A stretch of 15,069 bases of DNA from Candidatus Omnitrophota bacterium (GCA_028702365.1 JAQVOZ010000012.1:1-15069), one strand, 5' to 3'; shown: positions 1 through 7,195, numbered from the stretch's first letter. Made by a program: numbers and translations. The notes: generated from the sequence alone by a model not told the origin.

Positions 1-377
1 TCGCTTACTCTTTAATAGAGAATAAGCCTATCACTTTTGATTTAGCAAAGGAAATCTTGAAAGATATGGTGAAAGAAATTTACAAAAGAGTAACCCCGGA
101 CGTTATACTGGAAAGAGTAAGCAATTATTTTAACATCCCGAAGGAAGACCTTAAAAAAGGCAAGCGCAGCAAAACCCTGGTACTGCCCAGGCAAATAACT
201 ATGTATCTGGTAAGGGAGCTGACCGACCTTTCCTTGCCGGAAATTGGCGTATCCCTGGGAGCCAAACATCACACAACGATTCTTTACGCACACAAAAAGG
301 TTAAAGAAGAGGTAAAAGGAAACCAGAAGCTCAAACTTATTATTGACAGCATCAAACAGGAAATTAAGAGCTTATAA
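1..377 (+). CDS. dnaA: DnaA replication initiator, C-terminal part (5' truncated by window edge)
   Basis: The frame is open from base 3 to the TAA at 375-377, so about 124 codons of a longer gene are present; the TTG at 57 is internal, not a start. The product is the end of DnaA, the ATPase that binds DnaA boxes and melts the origin. What is seen is domain IV: a basic stretch (GKRSKTLVLPRQI), then RELTDLSLPEIG, then the box-contacting signature, here GAKHHTTI where E. coli has GGRDHTTV. The helix-turn-helix with the HTT triplet is intact, but the Asp before HTT (E. coli Asp433) is His. dnaN follows after a 97-bp gap. Domains I-III lie outside the window. Identification is firm because both the motif order and the downstream neighbour fit. 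Confidence 0.95.
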   Translation, partial: AYSLIENKPITFDLAKEILKDMVKEIYKRVTPDVILERVSNYFNIPKEDLKKGKRSKTLVLPRQITMYLVRELTDLSLPEIGVSLGAKHHTTILYAHKKVKEEVKGNQKLKLIIDSIKQEIKSL

Positions 378-386
378 AAACTTTTT

Positions 387-395
387 TGTGAATAA
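387..395 (-). promoter_or_regulatory. DnaA box in the dnaA-dnaN gap
   Basis: The minus strand reads TTATTCACA, an exact match to the DnaA-box consensus TTATNCACA. It lies 10 bp after the dnaA stop and about 26 bp upstream of the start of the likely dnaN promoter, in an AT-rich stretch. One box could serve autoregulation of dnaN or be part of an origin. I found no second exact box in this gap, so calling oriC here is not justified. Confidence 0.55.
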
Positions 396-420
396 AAATA
401 CTGGTTTTATTTTTTGTTTC

Positions 421-429
421 TGATACAAT
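421..429 (+). promoter_or_regulatory. Extended -10 promoter for dnaN
   Basis: TGATACAAT is an extended -10 element (TGN followed by TACAAT, 5 of 6 to TATAAT). The -35 region (near 402-407) is poor, which is tolerable for an extended -10 promoter. Transcription would start near 436, giving a leader of about 39 nt before the dnaN ATG at 475. Confidence 0.5.
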
Positions 430-474
430 TACAGTTCTTAACAGATTCCACAGGACCTATTACGGCTACTACTT

Positions 475-1572
475 ATGAAGTTTATTATTAATAAAGAAGT
501 ATTACTAGATAACCTACAGAAGGTTTTAGGACCTACCGCCTCAAAACAAAACTTCCCTATTTTAAACAGCGTTCTTATTACTACAAGCGACAATAAACTG
601 AAATTTATTGCAACAGACCTAGATATTACAATTATTGCCCTGCAGGAAGCGGATATTGTAGAGAAGGGGAAGATTGCTATACCCATGAAAAGGTTTATCT
701 CTATAATAAGAGAGCTTCCTTCCAGTGAAGTAACTGTCGAAACGGCAAAGAATAACCTCTTAATAAAATGTGGAAAAATTGAGTTCAAAATAAACACACT
801 AAACGCAGCAGAATTTCCCCAGATAGAAGAAGAAAAAGATGTGTCTCTTATTAGAATAAACCCGCTTGTGCTCGAAGAAATGATTCGAATGACGTCTTTT
901 TGCGTGGGGTATGAGGATGTTAACTATGTTCTAAACGGAATTCTTTTCGACATCAGCGAAGACACAATAAGCCTTATTGCTACAGACGGCAAAAGGCTGT
1001 CGTTTATTAAGAAACAATCGCCGCCAAACCAGCCGGAAATTAAAACAAAAATTTCGTTTATCTTGCCGATTAAAGCGATAAACGAACTTTATAAATTAAT
1101 AAAAGAAAAAGAAGAAGATATTTTTCTTTTTGTAAAAGAAAACAGGGTGGGGTTCGATTTTAAAAACACACAATTTATTACAAGGCCCATCGAAGGGGAA
1201 TTCCCCAATTACCTGCAATATATACCAAACGAAACCAAAGATAAGCTCGCAGTTAGCAGGCAGGATTTTTCGCTTGCCTTAAGAAGGGCGGATTTGCTTT
1301 CAACGCAAGATTATCAGGGGGTCAAGTTCGAATTAAAAAAAGACAGCCTGGTTGTTTCAAAGTCTACGCCCCAGCTGGGAGAAGCAAGGGAAGTGGTTGA
1401 GGCAAGATATACCGGGCCGAATTTAGAGATAGGGTTTAACCCAAATTATTTAATTGACGCCCTAAAGAACTTAACCGATGCGGAAGTCAGTTTCGAATTT
1501 TTCGGGGCAGACAAACCGGCAGTTCTTAGAAAGGAAGGTTTCATTTATCTCATCCTTCCCATGAAGATATAG
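475..1572 (+). CDS. dnaN: DNA polymerase III beta subunit (sliding clamp)
   Basis: At 365 residues the protein has the family's usual length and is co-directional with dnaA, the standard bacterial order. It begins MKFIINKEVLLDNLQKV, typical of clamp domain 1. It contains the expected internal pattern (PILNSVLI, ATDLDITI, and YVLNGILFDI / ATDGKRLSFI at the domain 1-2 transition) and ends YLILPMKI, the variant form of the conserved YL(I/V)MPMRL tail that forms part of the peptide-binding pocket. The product is a ring-shaped dimer that tethers DNA polymerase III and recruits repair factors. The ATG at 475 is the first good start. There is no Shine-Dalgarno close to it; the only purine patch (CAGGA, 451-455) is about 20 nt upstream. 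A promoter lies in the gap before it. Confidence 0.97.
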   Translation: MKFIINKEVLLDNLQKVLGPTASKQNFPILNSVLITTSDNKLKFIATDLDITIIALQEADIVEKGKIAIPMKRFISIIRELPSSEVTVETAKNNLLIKCGKIEFKINTLNAAEFPQIEEEKDVSLIRINPLVLEEMIRMTSFCVGYEDVNYVLNGILFDISEDTISLIATDGKRLSFIKKQSPPNQPEIKTKISFILPIKAINELYKLIKEKEEDIFLFVKENRVGFDFKNTQFITRPIEGEFPNYLQYIPNETKDKLAVSRQDFSLALRRADLLSTQDYQGVKFELKKDSLVVSKSTPQLGEAREVVEARYTGPNLEIGFNPNYLIDALKNLTDAEVSFEFFGADKPAVLRKEGFIYLILPMKI

Positions 1573-1610
1573 AATAACCAGCTGGCCTGCGCGCTAAAAA
1601 CAGAACATAC

Positions 1611-1895
1611 GTGGCAACACATATTAAAAGTATAATAGAGGAATTTTTAAAAGAAAAAAAAGCCGAAGCTAAAAGTACGGGGAAAATAGAAAGAATAGTA
1701 GAAGAAAATCTGGGCGAGAATTTAAAAAAACACGTAAGGCTGCAAAGAATATATAAAAAAAACCTCATTTTTTGTTCCGATTCCTCAAGCGCAAGTTATG
1801 AATTCCGATTAAGGAGAGAGGGTTTGCTTAAAGCCGTAAAAAAAGAATTTCCGGACATAGAAGGAGTAAAAATAAAAATAGGCGATTATGACTGA
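1611..1895 (+). CDS. DUF721 / DciA-like protein, probable replicative helicase operator
   Basis: The 94-residue protein has the DUF721 layout: an N-terminal helix (THIKSIIEEFLKEKK), a central helix (IERIVEENLGENLKKHV), then the beta-rich core LIFCSDSSSASYEFRLRREGLLKAVKKEF and a final strand (VKIKIGDYD). The stretch SDSSSASYEFRLRREGLL matches the typical family pattern of V.SSAWAQEL.L.K..LL, with Tyr at the usual Trp position. DUF721 proteins include DciA, which helps load the DnaB helicase in bacteria without DnaC or DnaI. The start is GTG at 1611, with a stop upstream at 1575-1577 and no clear ribosome site. The last 8 bp overlap gyrB, suggesting coupled translation. The neighbourhood (dnaN upstream, gyrB downstream) is where this family usually sits, but recF is absent. 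The family call is solid; the helicase-loading role is inferred from the family. Confidence 0.8.
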   Translation: MATHIKSIIEEFLKEKKAEAKSTGKIERIVEENLGENLKKHVRLQRIYKKNLIFCSDSSSASYEFRLRREGLLKAVKKEFPDIEGVKIKIGDYD

Positions 1896-4248
1896 GCAAA
1901 CTAAAACGCAAAAATACGACGCAACCACAATCCAGATTTTAGGCGGCATCGAAGCTGTAAGAAAGCGCCCCGCGATGTATATCGGAGATACCTCAACAAG
2001 AGGGTTACATCATCTGGTCTATGAGGTGGTTGATAACTCAATTGACGAAGCAAGCGCGGGTGTTTGCGATAAGATAAAAGTTACAATCCATTCCGACAAC
2101 AGTGTCTCTGTAGACGACAACGGAAGAGGCATCCCTGTCGATATTCATAAAACAGTAAATAAACCGGCGCTCGAAGTTGTTCTTACAATGTTACATGCCG
2201 GAGGAAAATTCGACCACAAGGCTTATAAGATAAGCGGAGGATTACACGGCGTGGGTGTCAGCGTTGTCAATGCACTTTCCGGCTGGATGGAGGCTGAGGT
2301 TAAAAGAGATGAGAAAGTCTATCATCAGCGTTTTGAAAAAGGCCACGCCAAAACGCAGATGAAAGTAATCGGCAAATCCAAATCTACCGGAACAAAAATT
2401 ACTTTTAGGCCGGATAAAGAAATATTTAAGGAAATAAATTTTTCTTTCGATGTTTTGTCCCAACGCTTAAGAGAACTCGCCTTCCTAAATTCAAATATAG
2501 AAATAATACTTGCGGACGAGAGAACCGAAAAGGAAGCCACGTTTAAATTTAAGGGCGGCCTCACGTCATTTATTGAATACCTAAACCACAACAAAACTCC
2601 GCTGCATAATAAAGTTGTAAGTTTCAACAAAGAAAAAGATGAAGTTATCGTCGAGGGCGCGCTCCAGTATAATGATGGTTATAAAGAAAACATTTTTTCT
2701 TTCGCAAACAACATAAATACAATTGAAGGAGGAGCGCACTTGACCGGGTTTAAAACCGCCCTTACCCGCGCCATAAACCAGTACGCTAAGGGAAAAAACC
2801 TTCTTAAAGATATAGACAGCATTTCCGGAGAAGACATCAGGGAGGGCTTATGCGCGGTAATAAGCGTAAAACTTCCCAACCCGCAATTTGAGGGTCAGAC
2901 CAAAACCAAATTAGGGAATTCCGAAATAGACGGTATGGTTGCTTCGATTGCTTTTGAGGCTCTTAGCTCATTTTTTGAAGAAACGCCATCGGTTGCAAAT
3001 AAAATAGTTGAAAAAACAATTCTTGCCGCGCACGCGAGAGAGGCGGCAAGAAAGGCCAGGGAACTTACCCGCAGAAAAGGCGCGCTTGACATGCGCGGCC
3101 TTCCGGGAAAGCTTGCGGATTGTTCGGAACGTGACCCGCAAGCCTGTGAGGTTTATATCGTGGAAGGAGAAAGCGCCGGCGGCAGCGGCAAACAGGCGCG
3201 TAATAGAAATTTCCAGGCAATACTTCCGATTAGGGGAAAAATTTTAAATGTAGAAAAAGCCAGGCTTGATAAGATTTTGGCCAACGAAGAAATAAGAACG
3301 ATAATTTCTGCGCTCGGCACCGGTGTCGGCGACGAATTTGATATTACAAAATTAAGATACCACAAAGTTGTAATTATGGCCGATGCTGACGTTGACGGGT
3401 CACATATCCGCACGCTGGTTTTAACTCTTTTTTACCGGCAACTGCCTAAACTGATAGAGGACGGGTATATTTATATTGCGCAGCCGCCGCTTTACCGTAT
3501 AAAAAGAAGGGATCTGGAAGAATACGTTCATACGGAAAAAGATATGGACGAGATTATTTTAAAACTTGGCACTAAAGCCGCCAAATTTTCAACGGCTGGT
3601 AAGGGCGGCAAGGATTTTTCCGACAAAGAAATGGAGAAGATAGTCAATGATCTTATAGAGCTTGAAAAATTAAGCTATGCACTTGAACGTAAGGGGATAG
3701 CTTTTAAAGATTACGTTGATGCCGTGGATGAGAAAAAGAAAAAATATCCGATGTATAAGGTGCATGCCAATAATAAGATATTTTTTGTTTTTGATGATGA
3801 TGAACTTTCCGATTATAAAGATAAAGAAGATTTGGACAGCGTAGAAATTTTTGAGTCCTATCAAATAAAAGAAATCTGCGCCGGGCTTGCCAAGCACGGG
3901 CTCTCTATCAAAGATTTTTTGCCGCAGGAAAAAGAAAAGTTTATTTTAATCAACGATGAAACCAAAGAAGAAGCGAAATGTAAAAGTTTAAAAATGGTGC
4001 TTGATGAAGTAAAAAAGATTGCAACAAAAGGTATGCATATCCAAAGATATAAAGGTTTAGGAGAAATGAATCCGGAACAGTTGTGGGAAAGCACGCTGGA
4101 CCCGGAGAAGCGTACGCTGGTTAAGGTGACCCTTGAAGACGCGGTTGAGGCTGACAGGATTTTTACTTTGCTGATGGGGGAAGAAGCAGAGCCCCGCAGG
4201 GAATTTATCCAGGCTCACGCGCACGAAGTTAAAAATTTGGATGTATAA
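1888..4248 (+). CDS. gyrB: DNA gyrase subunit B
   Basis: GyrB supplies the ATPase and part of the cleavage core of gyrase, which introduces negative supercoils. The N-terminal GHKL ATPase is clear: VRKRPAMYIGDTS, EVVDNSIDEA (catalytic Glu and metal Asn region), DDNGRGIPV and the lid GGLHGVGVSVVNALS. The TOPRIM domain follows, with EGESAGG (Glu426) and ADADVDGSH (Asp499, Asp501) as metal ligands. The tail RYKGLGEMNPEQLWE is diagnostic. At 786 residues it is near the long E. coli type rather than the roughly 640-residue short type: between PPLYRI and the RYKGLGEMN block lie roughly 185 residues, the site of the known insert in long GyrB. At quinolone-relevant positions it has Glu428 (E. coli Asp426) and Arg in LPIRGK (E. 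coli Lys447), both found naturally in other bacteria. It overlaps the DUF721 gene by 8 bp. Confidence 0.97.
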   Translation: MTEQTKTQKYDATTIQILGGIEAVRKRPAMYIGDTSTRGLHHLVYEVVDNSIDEASAGVCDKIKVTIHSDNSVSVDDNGRGIPVDIHKTVNKPALEVVLTMLHAGGKFDHKAYKISGGLHGVGVSVVNALSGWMEAEVKRDEKVYHQRFEKGHAKTQMKVIGKSKSTGTKITFRPDKEIFKEINFSFDVLSQRLRELAFLNSNIEIILADERTEKEATFKFKGGLTSFIEYLNHNKTPLHNKVVSFNKEKDEVIVEGALQYNDGYKENIFSFANNINTIEGGAHLTGFKTALTRAINQYAKGKNLLKDIDSISGEDIREGLCAVISVKLPNPQFEGQTKTKLGNSEIDGMVASIAFEALSSFFEETPSVANKIVEKTILAAHAREAARKARELTRRKGALDMRGLPGKLADCSERDPQACEVYIVEGESAGGSGKQARNRNFQAILPIRGKILNVEKARLDKILANEEIRTIISALGTGVGDEFDITKLRYHKVVIMADADVDGSHIRTLVLTLFYRQLPKLIEDGYIYIAQPPLYRIKRRDLEEYVHTEKDMDEIILKLGTKAAKFSTAGKGGKDFSDKEMEKIVNDLIELEKLSYALERKGIAFKDYVDAVDEKKKKYPMYKVHANNKIFFVFDDDELSDYKDKEDLDSVEIFESYQIKEICAGLAKHGLSIKDFLPQEKEKFILINDETKEEAKCKSLKMVLDEVKKIATKGMHIQRYKGLGEMNPEQLWESTLDPEKRTLVKVTLEDAVEADRIFTLLMGEEAEPRREFIQAHAHEVKNLDV

Positions 4249-4254
4249 AAAAAG

Positions 4255-4338
4255 CTTTCAGTCATCAGGCGTCAGCTTCCAGCTGCCCTTTCAGGGCACC
4301 TTTAGAGCTGACAGCCAAGAGCTGACAGCCAAGAGCTG
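4255..4338 (+). repeat. Heptamer dyad repeat A (gyrB-gyrA gap)
   Basis: The left arm has four consecutive 7-bp units ending in CAG: CTTTCAG (4255-4261), TCATCAG, GCGTCAG, CTTCCAG (ending 4282). The right arm has units in the same 7-bp frame, AGAGCTG / ACAGCCA alternating, giving a 14-bp direct repeat about 2.5 times (4304-4338). The centre is a perfect short hairpin, TGCCCT-TTC-AGGGCA (4284-4298). The arms are imperfectly complementary, so the whole gap can fold on itself. The element stops 3 bp before the gyrA ATG. No T-tract follows the hairpin, so it is not a standard terminator. Confidence 0.7.
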
Positions 4339-4341
4339 AAC

Positions 4342-6786
4342 ATGCAAGAGCAAACTAACAAAGGAAAAATTATAACCCGCTATCTCGAAGAGGAGATGCA
4401 GGAATCGTATTTGTCTTACTCGATGTCTGTCATCGCAGGCAGGGCCCTTCCCGACATCCGTGACGGCCTTAAACCGGTTCAAAGAAGAATCATGTACGCG
4501 ATGAACGAGTTGCACCTGCGTTATAACCAGCCGCATAAAAAATGTGCAAGAATCGTCGGAGAGTGTCTCGGTAAATATCATCCGCACGGAGACCTTTCGG
4601 TCTACGACGCTCTCGTCAGAATGGCGCAGGATTTTACTTTGAGGTACCCGCTTATAAACGGCCAGGGTAACTTTGGTTCGATAGACGGCGACCCTCCTGC
4701 AGCAATGCGTTATTCTGAAGCGCGGCTTTCAAAAATTGCAGACTTTGTTCTTCAGGATATCGACAAAGACACGGTTAAATTTTTCCCTAATTTTGATAAC
4801 TCACTTACCGAGCCGGAAGTTTTGCCCTCTGTTGTGCCCACGCTTCTTGTTAACGGCGCAAGCGGTATCGCGGTTGGTATGGCGACAAACATGCCTCCGC
4901 ATAATTTGGGTGAGGTTTGCGACGCGCTTGAGCATTTAATTGATAATCCCACAGCTTCAATCAAAGAGCTGCATAAATTTGTAAAGGGTCCGGATTTTCC
5001 AACCGGCGCGATAATCTGCGGCAAGGGCGAGCTCCTTAAAATGTATGAGGAAGGCAGAGGCAAGATGATCCTCCGTGCCAAATCAACCATTGAGCACGAA
5101 AAAGGAAAATCGCAGATAATTATTACAGAAATCCCCTACCAGCTGAACAAAGCTAACCTTATAGAATCTATCGCCAATTTAGTCACGGATAAAAAAATTG
5201 AAGGCGTTTCCGACCTTCGCGATGAATCCGGCAAAGAAGGCATACGTATACTGTTGGAACTTAAAAGAGATGTCGAGCCGCAAATAATTTTAAATCAGCT
5301 TTATAAGCATACCGGCCTTGAAACAACTTACGGCGCGATATTCCTGGCGCTGGTAAACAGAAAACCCGTTATTCTTACGCTCAAGGAAATGCTGGCGCAT
5401 CATATAGCTTTTCGTAAGGAAGTAATTGTAAGGAGAACGAGGTTCGAGCTTGATAAGGCGCAAAAGCGCGCGCATATTTTGGAAGGATTAAAAATCGCGC
5501 TGAAATATTTAGACCAGGTTGTCGCGCTGATTAAAAAATCAAAAAATGTCCAGGAAGCCAAGGAAAATTTAATGAAAAAATTTTCCTTGTCCGAAGTGCA
5601 GGCGCAGGCAATTTTAGATATGCAGTTGGCCAGGCTTTGCGCTTTGGAGCGGGATAAAATAGACCAGGAATATCTGGAGCTCCTGAAAAAGATCGAGCTC
5701 TATAATTCGATTTTGGCTTCCGAAAAGAAACAGGAAGCGCTGATAAAGGAAGAGCTTAAAATTTTAAAAGAACAATTCGCTGACGAGCGGCGCACGGAAA
5801 TTGTCGCTAAAACAGAAGAAATCGAAATAGAAGATTTGATAGTTGAAGAGGATATGGTTGTAACCATAAGCGGTTCGGGTTATATAAAACGCATGCCGCT
5901 GACTGCCTACCGTCAGCAAAAACGCGGGGGCCGCGGGGTCGCTGCCATGGCCACATCCGAAGAAGATTTCGTGGAACATCTTTTTGTCGCCTCAAGCAAG
6001 GATACGCTTTTGGTTTTTACGGATGAAGGCAAAATCTATCCCATTAAAACTTATGAGGTTCCGCTCGGAAGCCGCACTTCAAAAGGAAGGGCGATAATAA
6101 ATCTTTTAAGCCTTACCACTAAAGAAAAAATCACAAAAGTTTTATCTACTAAGGAATTTGAACCAAAGCAATTCATATTAATGGCGACAGAGGGTGGCAT
6201 CATAAAAAGAACTTCGCTTGAATTATTTGCTAATATAAGAAAAAGCGGAATATGCGCTATAACTTTAGATAAAGATGACCGCCTTGTGGGCGCGGGCATA
6301 TGCGAGGACAAAGACGAAGTCATACTTATCACCGAAAAAGGAAAATCCATACGCTTCGAAGCCAAAGACATAAGGCCTACCGGCAGGCAATCGCAAGGTG
6401 TGCGTGGGATGAAGCTTGGCAAGGGCGATGTGGTTGTGGGCATGGTGCTTTTGGAAGGTACGCTCAAAAAAGAAGATTTTTATATCCTTACTGCGACCGA
6501 CAATGGTTTTGCGAAAAGAAGCCATATCGAAGAATATCGCCTGCAGTCAAGAGGAGGCAAGGGGATAATCAATATAAAAGTTTCTGCAAAAATAGGAGAC
6601 GCAAAAGGCGCCATACTTGTGCAGGATAGCGATGAAGTTATGTGTATAACTCAAAAAGGCATTCTCATAAGAACGAAAATAAAAGATATACGTTCCTCCG
6701 GCCGTTCGACGCAAGGCGTTAAGATAATTAATCTTGAATCAGGAGACAAGCTTTCTACTATAGCCCGCATTGCTCCGGAAGAATAA
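4342..6786 (+). CDS. gyrA: DNA gyrase subunit A
   Basis: GyrA is the DNA-cleaving and wrapping subunit of gyrase. The 814-residue length is typical. The catalytic tyrosine is Tyr124 in AAMRYSEARL. The winged-helix QRDR reads GKYHPHGDLSVYDALVRMAQ, so Leu85 occupies the position of E. coli Ser83 while the equivalent of Asp87 is kept. The C-terminal pinwheel has the GyrA box as QKRGGRG (just after MPLTAYRQ) and further blade motifs GSRTSKGRA, GRQSQGVRG, QSRGGKGI and GRSTQGVKI. The GyrA box separates it from ParC. A long coiled-coil-like stretch (ERDKIDQEYLELLKKIELYN and onward) is the usual gate region. The start ATG at 4342 directly abuts repeat A and has no recognisable Shine-Dalgarno, so initiation may depend on coupling from gyrB or on the folded leader. 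Confidence 0.97.
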   Translation: MQEQTNKGKIITRYLEEEMQESYLSYSMSVIAGRALPDIRDGLKPVQRRIMYAMNELHLRYNQPHKKCARIVGECLGKYHPHGDLSVYDALVRMAQDFTLRYPLINGQGNFGSIDGDPPAAMRYSEARLSKIADFVLQDIDKDTVKFFPNFDNSLTEPEVLPSVVPTLLVNGASGIAVGMATNMPPHNLGEVCDALEHLIDNPTASIKELHKFVKGPDFPTGAIICGKGELLKMYEEGRGKMILRAKSTIEHEKGKSQIIITEIPYQLNKANLIESIANLVTDKKIEGVSDLRDESGKEGIRILLELKRDVEPQIILNQLYKHTGLETTYGAIFLALVNRKPVILTLKEMLAHHIAFRKEVIVRRTRFELDKAQKRAHILEGLKIALKYLDQVVALIKKSKNVQEAKENLMKKFSLSEVQAQAILDMQLARLCALERDKIDQEYLELLKKIELYNSILASEKKQEALIKEELKILKEQFADERRTEIVAKTEEIEIEDLIVEEDMVVTISGSGYIKRMPLTAYRQQKRGGRGVAAMATSEEDFVEHLFVASSKDTLLVFTDEGKIYPIKTYEVPLGSRTSKGRAIINLLSLTTKEKITKVLSTKEFEPKQFILMATEGGIIKRTSLELFANIRKSGICAITLDKDDRLVGAGICEDKDEVILITEKGKSIRFEAKDIRPTGRQSQGVRGMKLGKGDVVVGMVLLEGTLKKEDFYILTATDNGFAKRSHIEEYRLQSRGGKGIINIKVSAKIGDAKGAILVQDSDEVMCITQKGILIRTKIKDIRSSGRSTQGVKIINLESGDKLSTIARIAPEE

Positions 6787-6831
6787 TTCTTATGCTGCAA
6801 ACCCCCCGAATTAAACAGGCTGAAACTTTCT

Positions 6832-6861
6832 TTGCAGGTTTTAAGGCTTAGGTGGTATAAT
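6832..6861 (+). promoter_or_regulatory. Possible upstream promoter after gyrA
   Basis: A perfect -10 hexamer TATAAT (6856-6861) lies 18 bp after a weak -35 (TTGCAG, 6832-6837, 3 of 6). It would start transcription near 6868, inside the next promoter. It is either a second, weaker tRNA promoter or chance in AT-rich DNA. Confidence 0.3.
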
Positions 6862-6872
6862 TTTGATAAATG

Positions 6873-6900
6873 TTGACAAAATAAATTTACCTTTTAAAAT
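6873..6900 (+). promoter_or_regulatory. Promoter for tRNA-Glu
   Basis: A perfect -35 TTGACA (6873-6878) is followed after 16 bp by TAAAAT (6895-6900, 5 of 6 to TATAAT). Expected transcription start is near 6907, about 23 nt before the mature tRNA 5' end. This is the best promoter in the 143-bp gyrA-tRNA gap, which otherwise shows nothing I can name. Confidence 0.65.
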
Positions 6901-6929
6901 AAAAAGACTTTTTATCTAAGATTGTTAAC

Positions 6930-7004
6930 GTCCCCATCGTCTAGCCTGGTTCAGGACATCGCCCTTTCACGGCGACGGCGCCAGTTCAAATCTGGCTGGG
7001 GACG
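6930..7004 (+). tRNA. tRNA-Glu, anticodon TTC
   Basis: A complete cloverleaf is visible. The acceptor stem GTCCCCA (6930-6936) pairs with TGGGGAC (6997-7003), and G7004 is the discriminator. The anticodon stem TCGCC/GGCGA encloses loop CTTTCAC with anticodon TTC at 6966-6968, reading GAA and GAG. The T arm is GCCAG-TTCAAAT-CTGGC. The 3' CCA is not encoded, so it must be added by tRNA nucleotidyltransferase. Three bases on each side (AAC before, GTT from the discriminator on) extend the acceptor pairing in the precursor. Confidence 0.97.
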
Positions 7005-7031
7005 TTGATTTTTGCCTGAGGCGAAAATCAA
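7005..7031 (+). other. Hairpin abutting the tRNA 3' end
   Basis: TTGATTTTTGCC (7005-7016) pairs with GGCGAAAATCAA (7020-7031) across a 3-nt loop TGA: 12 bp including one T-G wobble. It begins immediately after the tRNA discriminator. No T-run follows, so a standard terminator is unlikely; it may act in 3'-end processing or stability. Confidence 0.6.
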
Positions 7032-7044
7032 CCCCGAAGCGTTT

Positions 7045-7083
7045 CGTTAAAATTTCCTAGTTTCTTGCTAGTAAATTTTAACG
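7045..7083 (+). other. Long AT-rich hairpin
   Basis: The arm CGTTAAAATTT (7045-7055) pairs perfectly with AAATTTTAACG (7073-7083). After one C-T mismatch, CTAG (7057-7060) pairs with CTAG (7068-7071) around a 7-nt loop. In total 15 of 16 positions pair. No T-tract follows. It could be a weak bidirectional terminator or a binding-site dyad; the sequence does not decide. Confidence 0.55.
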
Positions 7084-7116
7084 ATATATAGGCGCGAGGG
7101 GCGAATAAAAAGATTG

Positions 7117-7185
7117 CGAAAGTTACGAAGGCTAAGGAAGGTTACGAATATTGCAGCGATAAAAATATTTTGTAACCCTCGTAAC
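7117..7185 (+). repeat. Nonamer dyad repeat B upstream of the membrane protein gene
   Basis: The left arm carries near-tandem units CGAAAGTTA (7117-7125), CGAAGGCTA (7126-7134), AGGAAGGTTA (7135-7144) and CGAATATTG (7145-7153), roughly consensus CGAAGGTTA with a 9-10 bp period. The right arm holds the inverse, GTAACC then TCGTAAC (7172-7185). GTTACGA (7122-7128) pairs with TCGTAAC (7179-7185), and GGTTAC (7140-7145) with GTAACC (7172-7177). The layout resembles the heptamer dyads elsewhere in the window but with a different period and motif. It ends 10 bp before the next ATG. Confidence 0.6.
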
Positions 7186-7195
7186 ATTAAATAAT

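Noticed and set aside
378..474. oriC in the dnaA-dnaN gap
   Set aside because: Only one exact DnaA box is visible in 97 bp; a partial match near 444-452 (GATTCCACA) agrees at 6 of 9 only.
3153..3413. Minus-strand frames inside gyrB and other long genes
   Set aside because: They mirror strong conserved coding on the + strand, have no ribosome sites and resemble no protein family, so they are shadows.
7045..7083. Standard Rho-independent terminator after tRNA-Glu
   Set aside because: The stem is AT-rich and no T-run follows on the + strand, so it was listed only as a hairpin.
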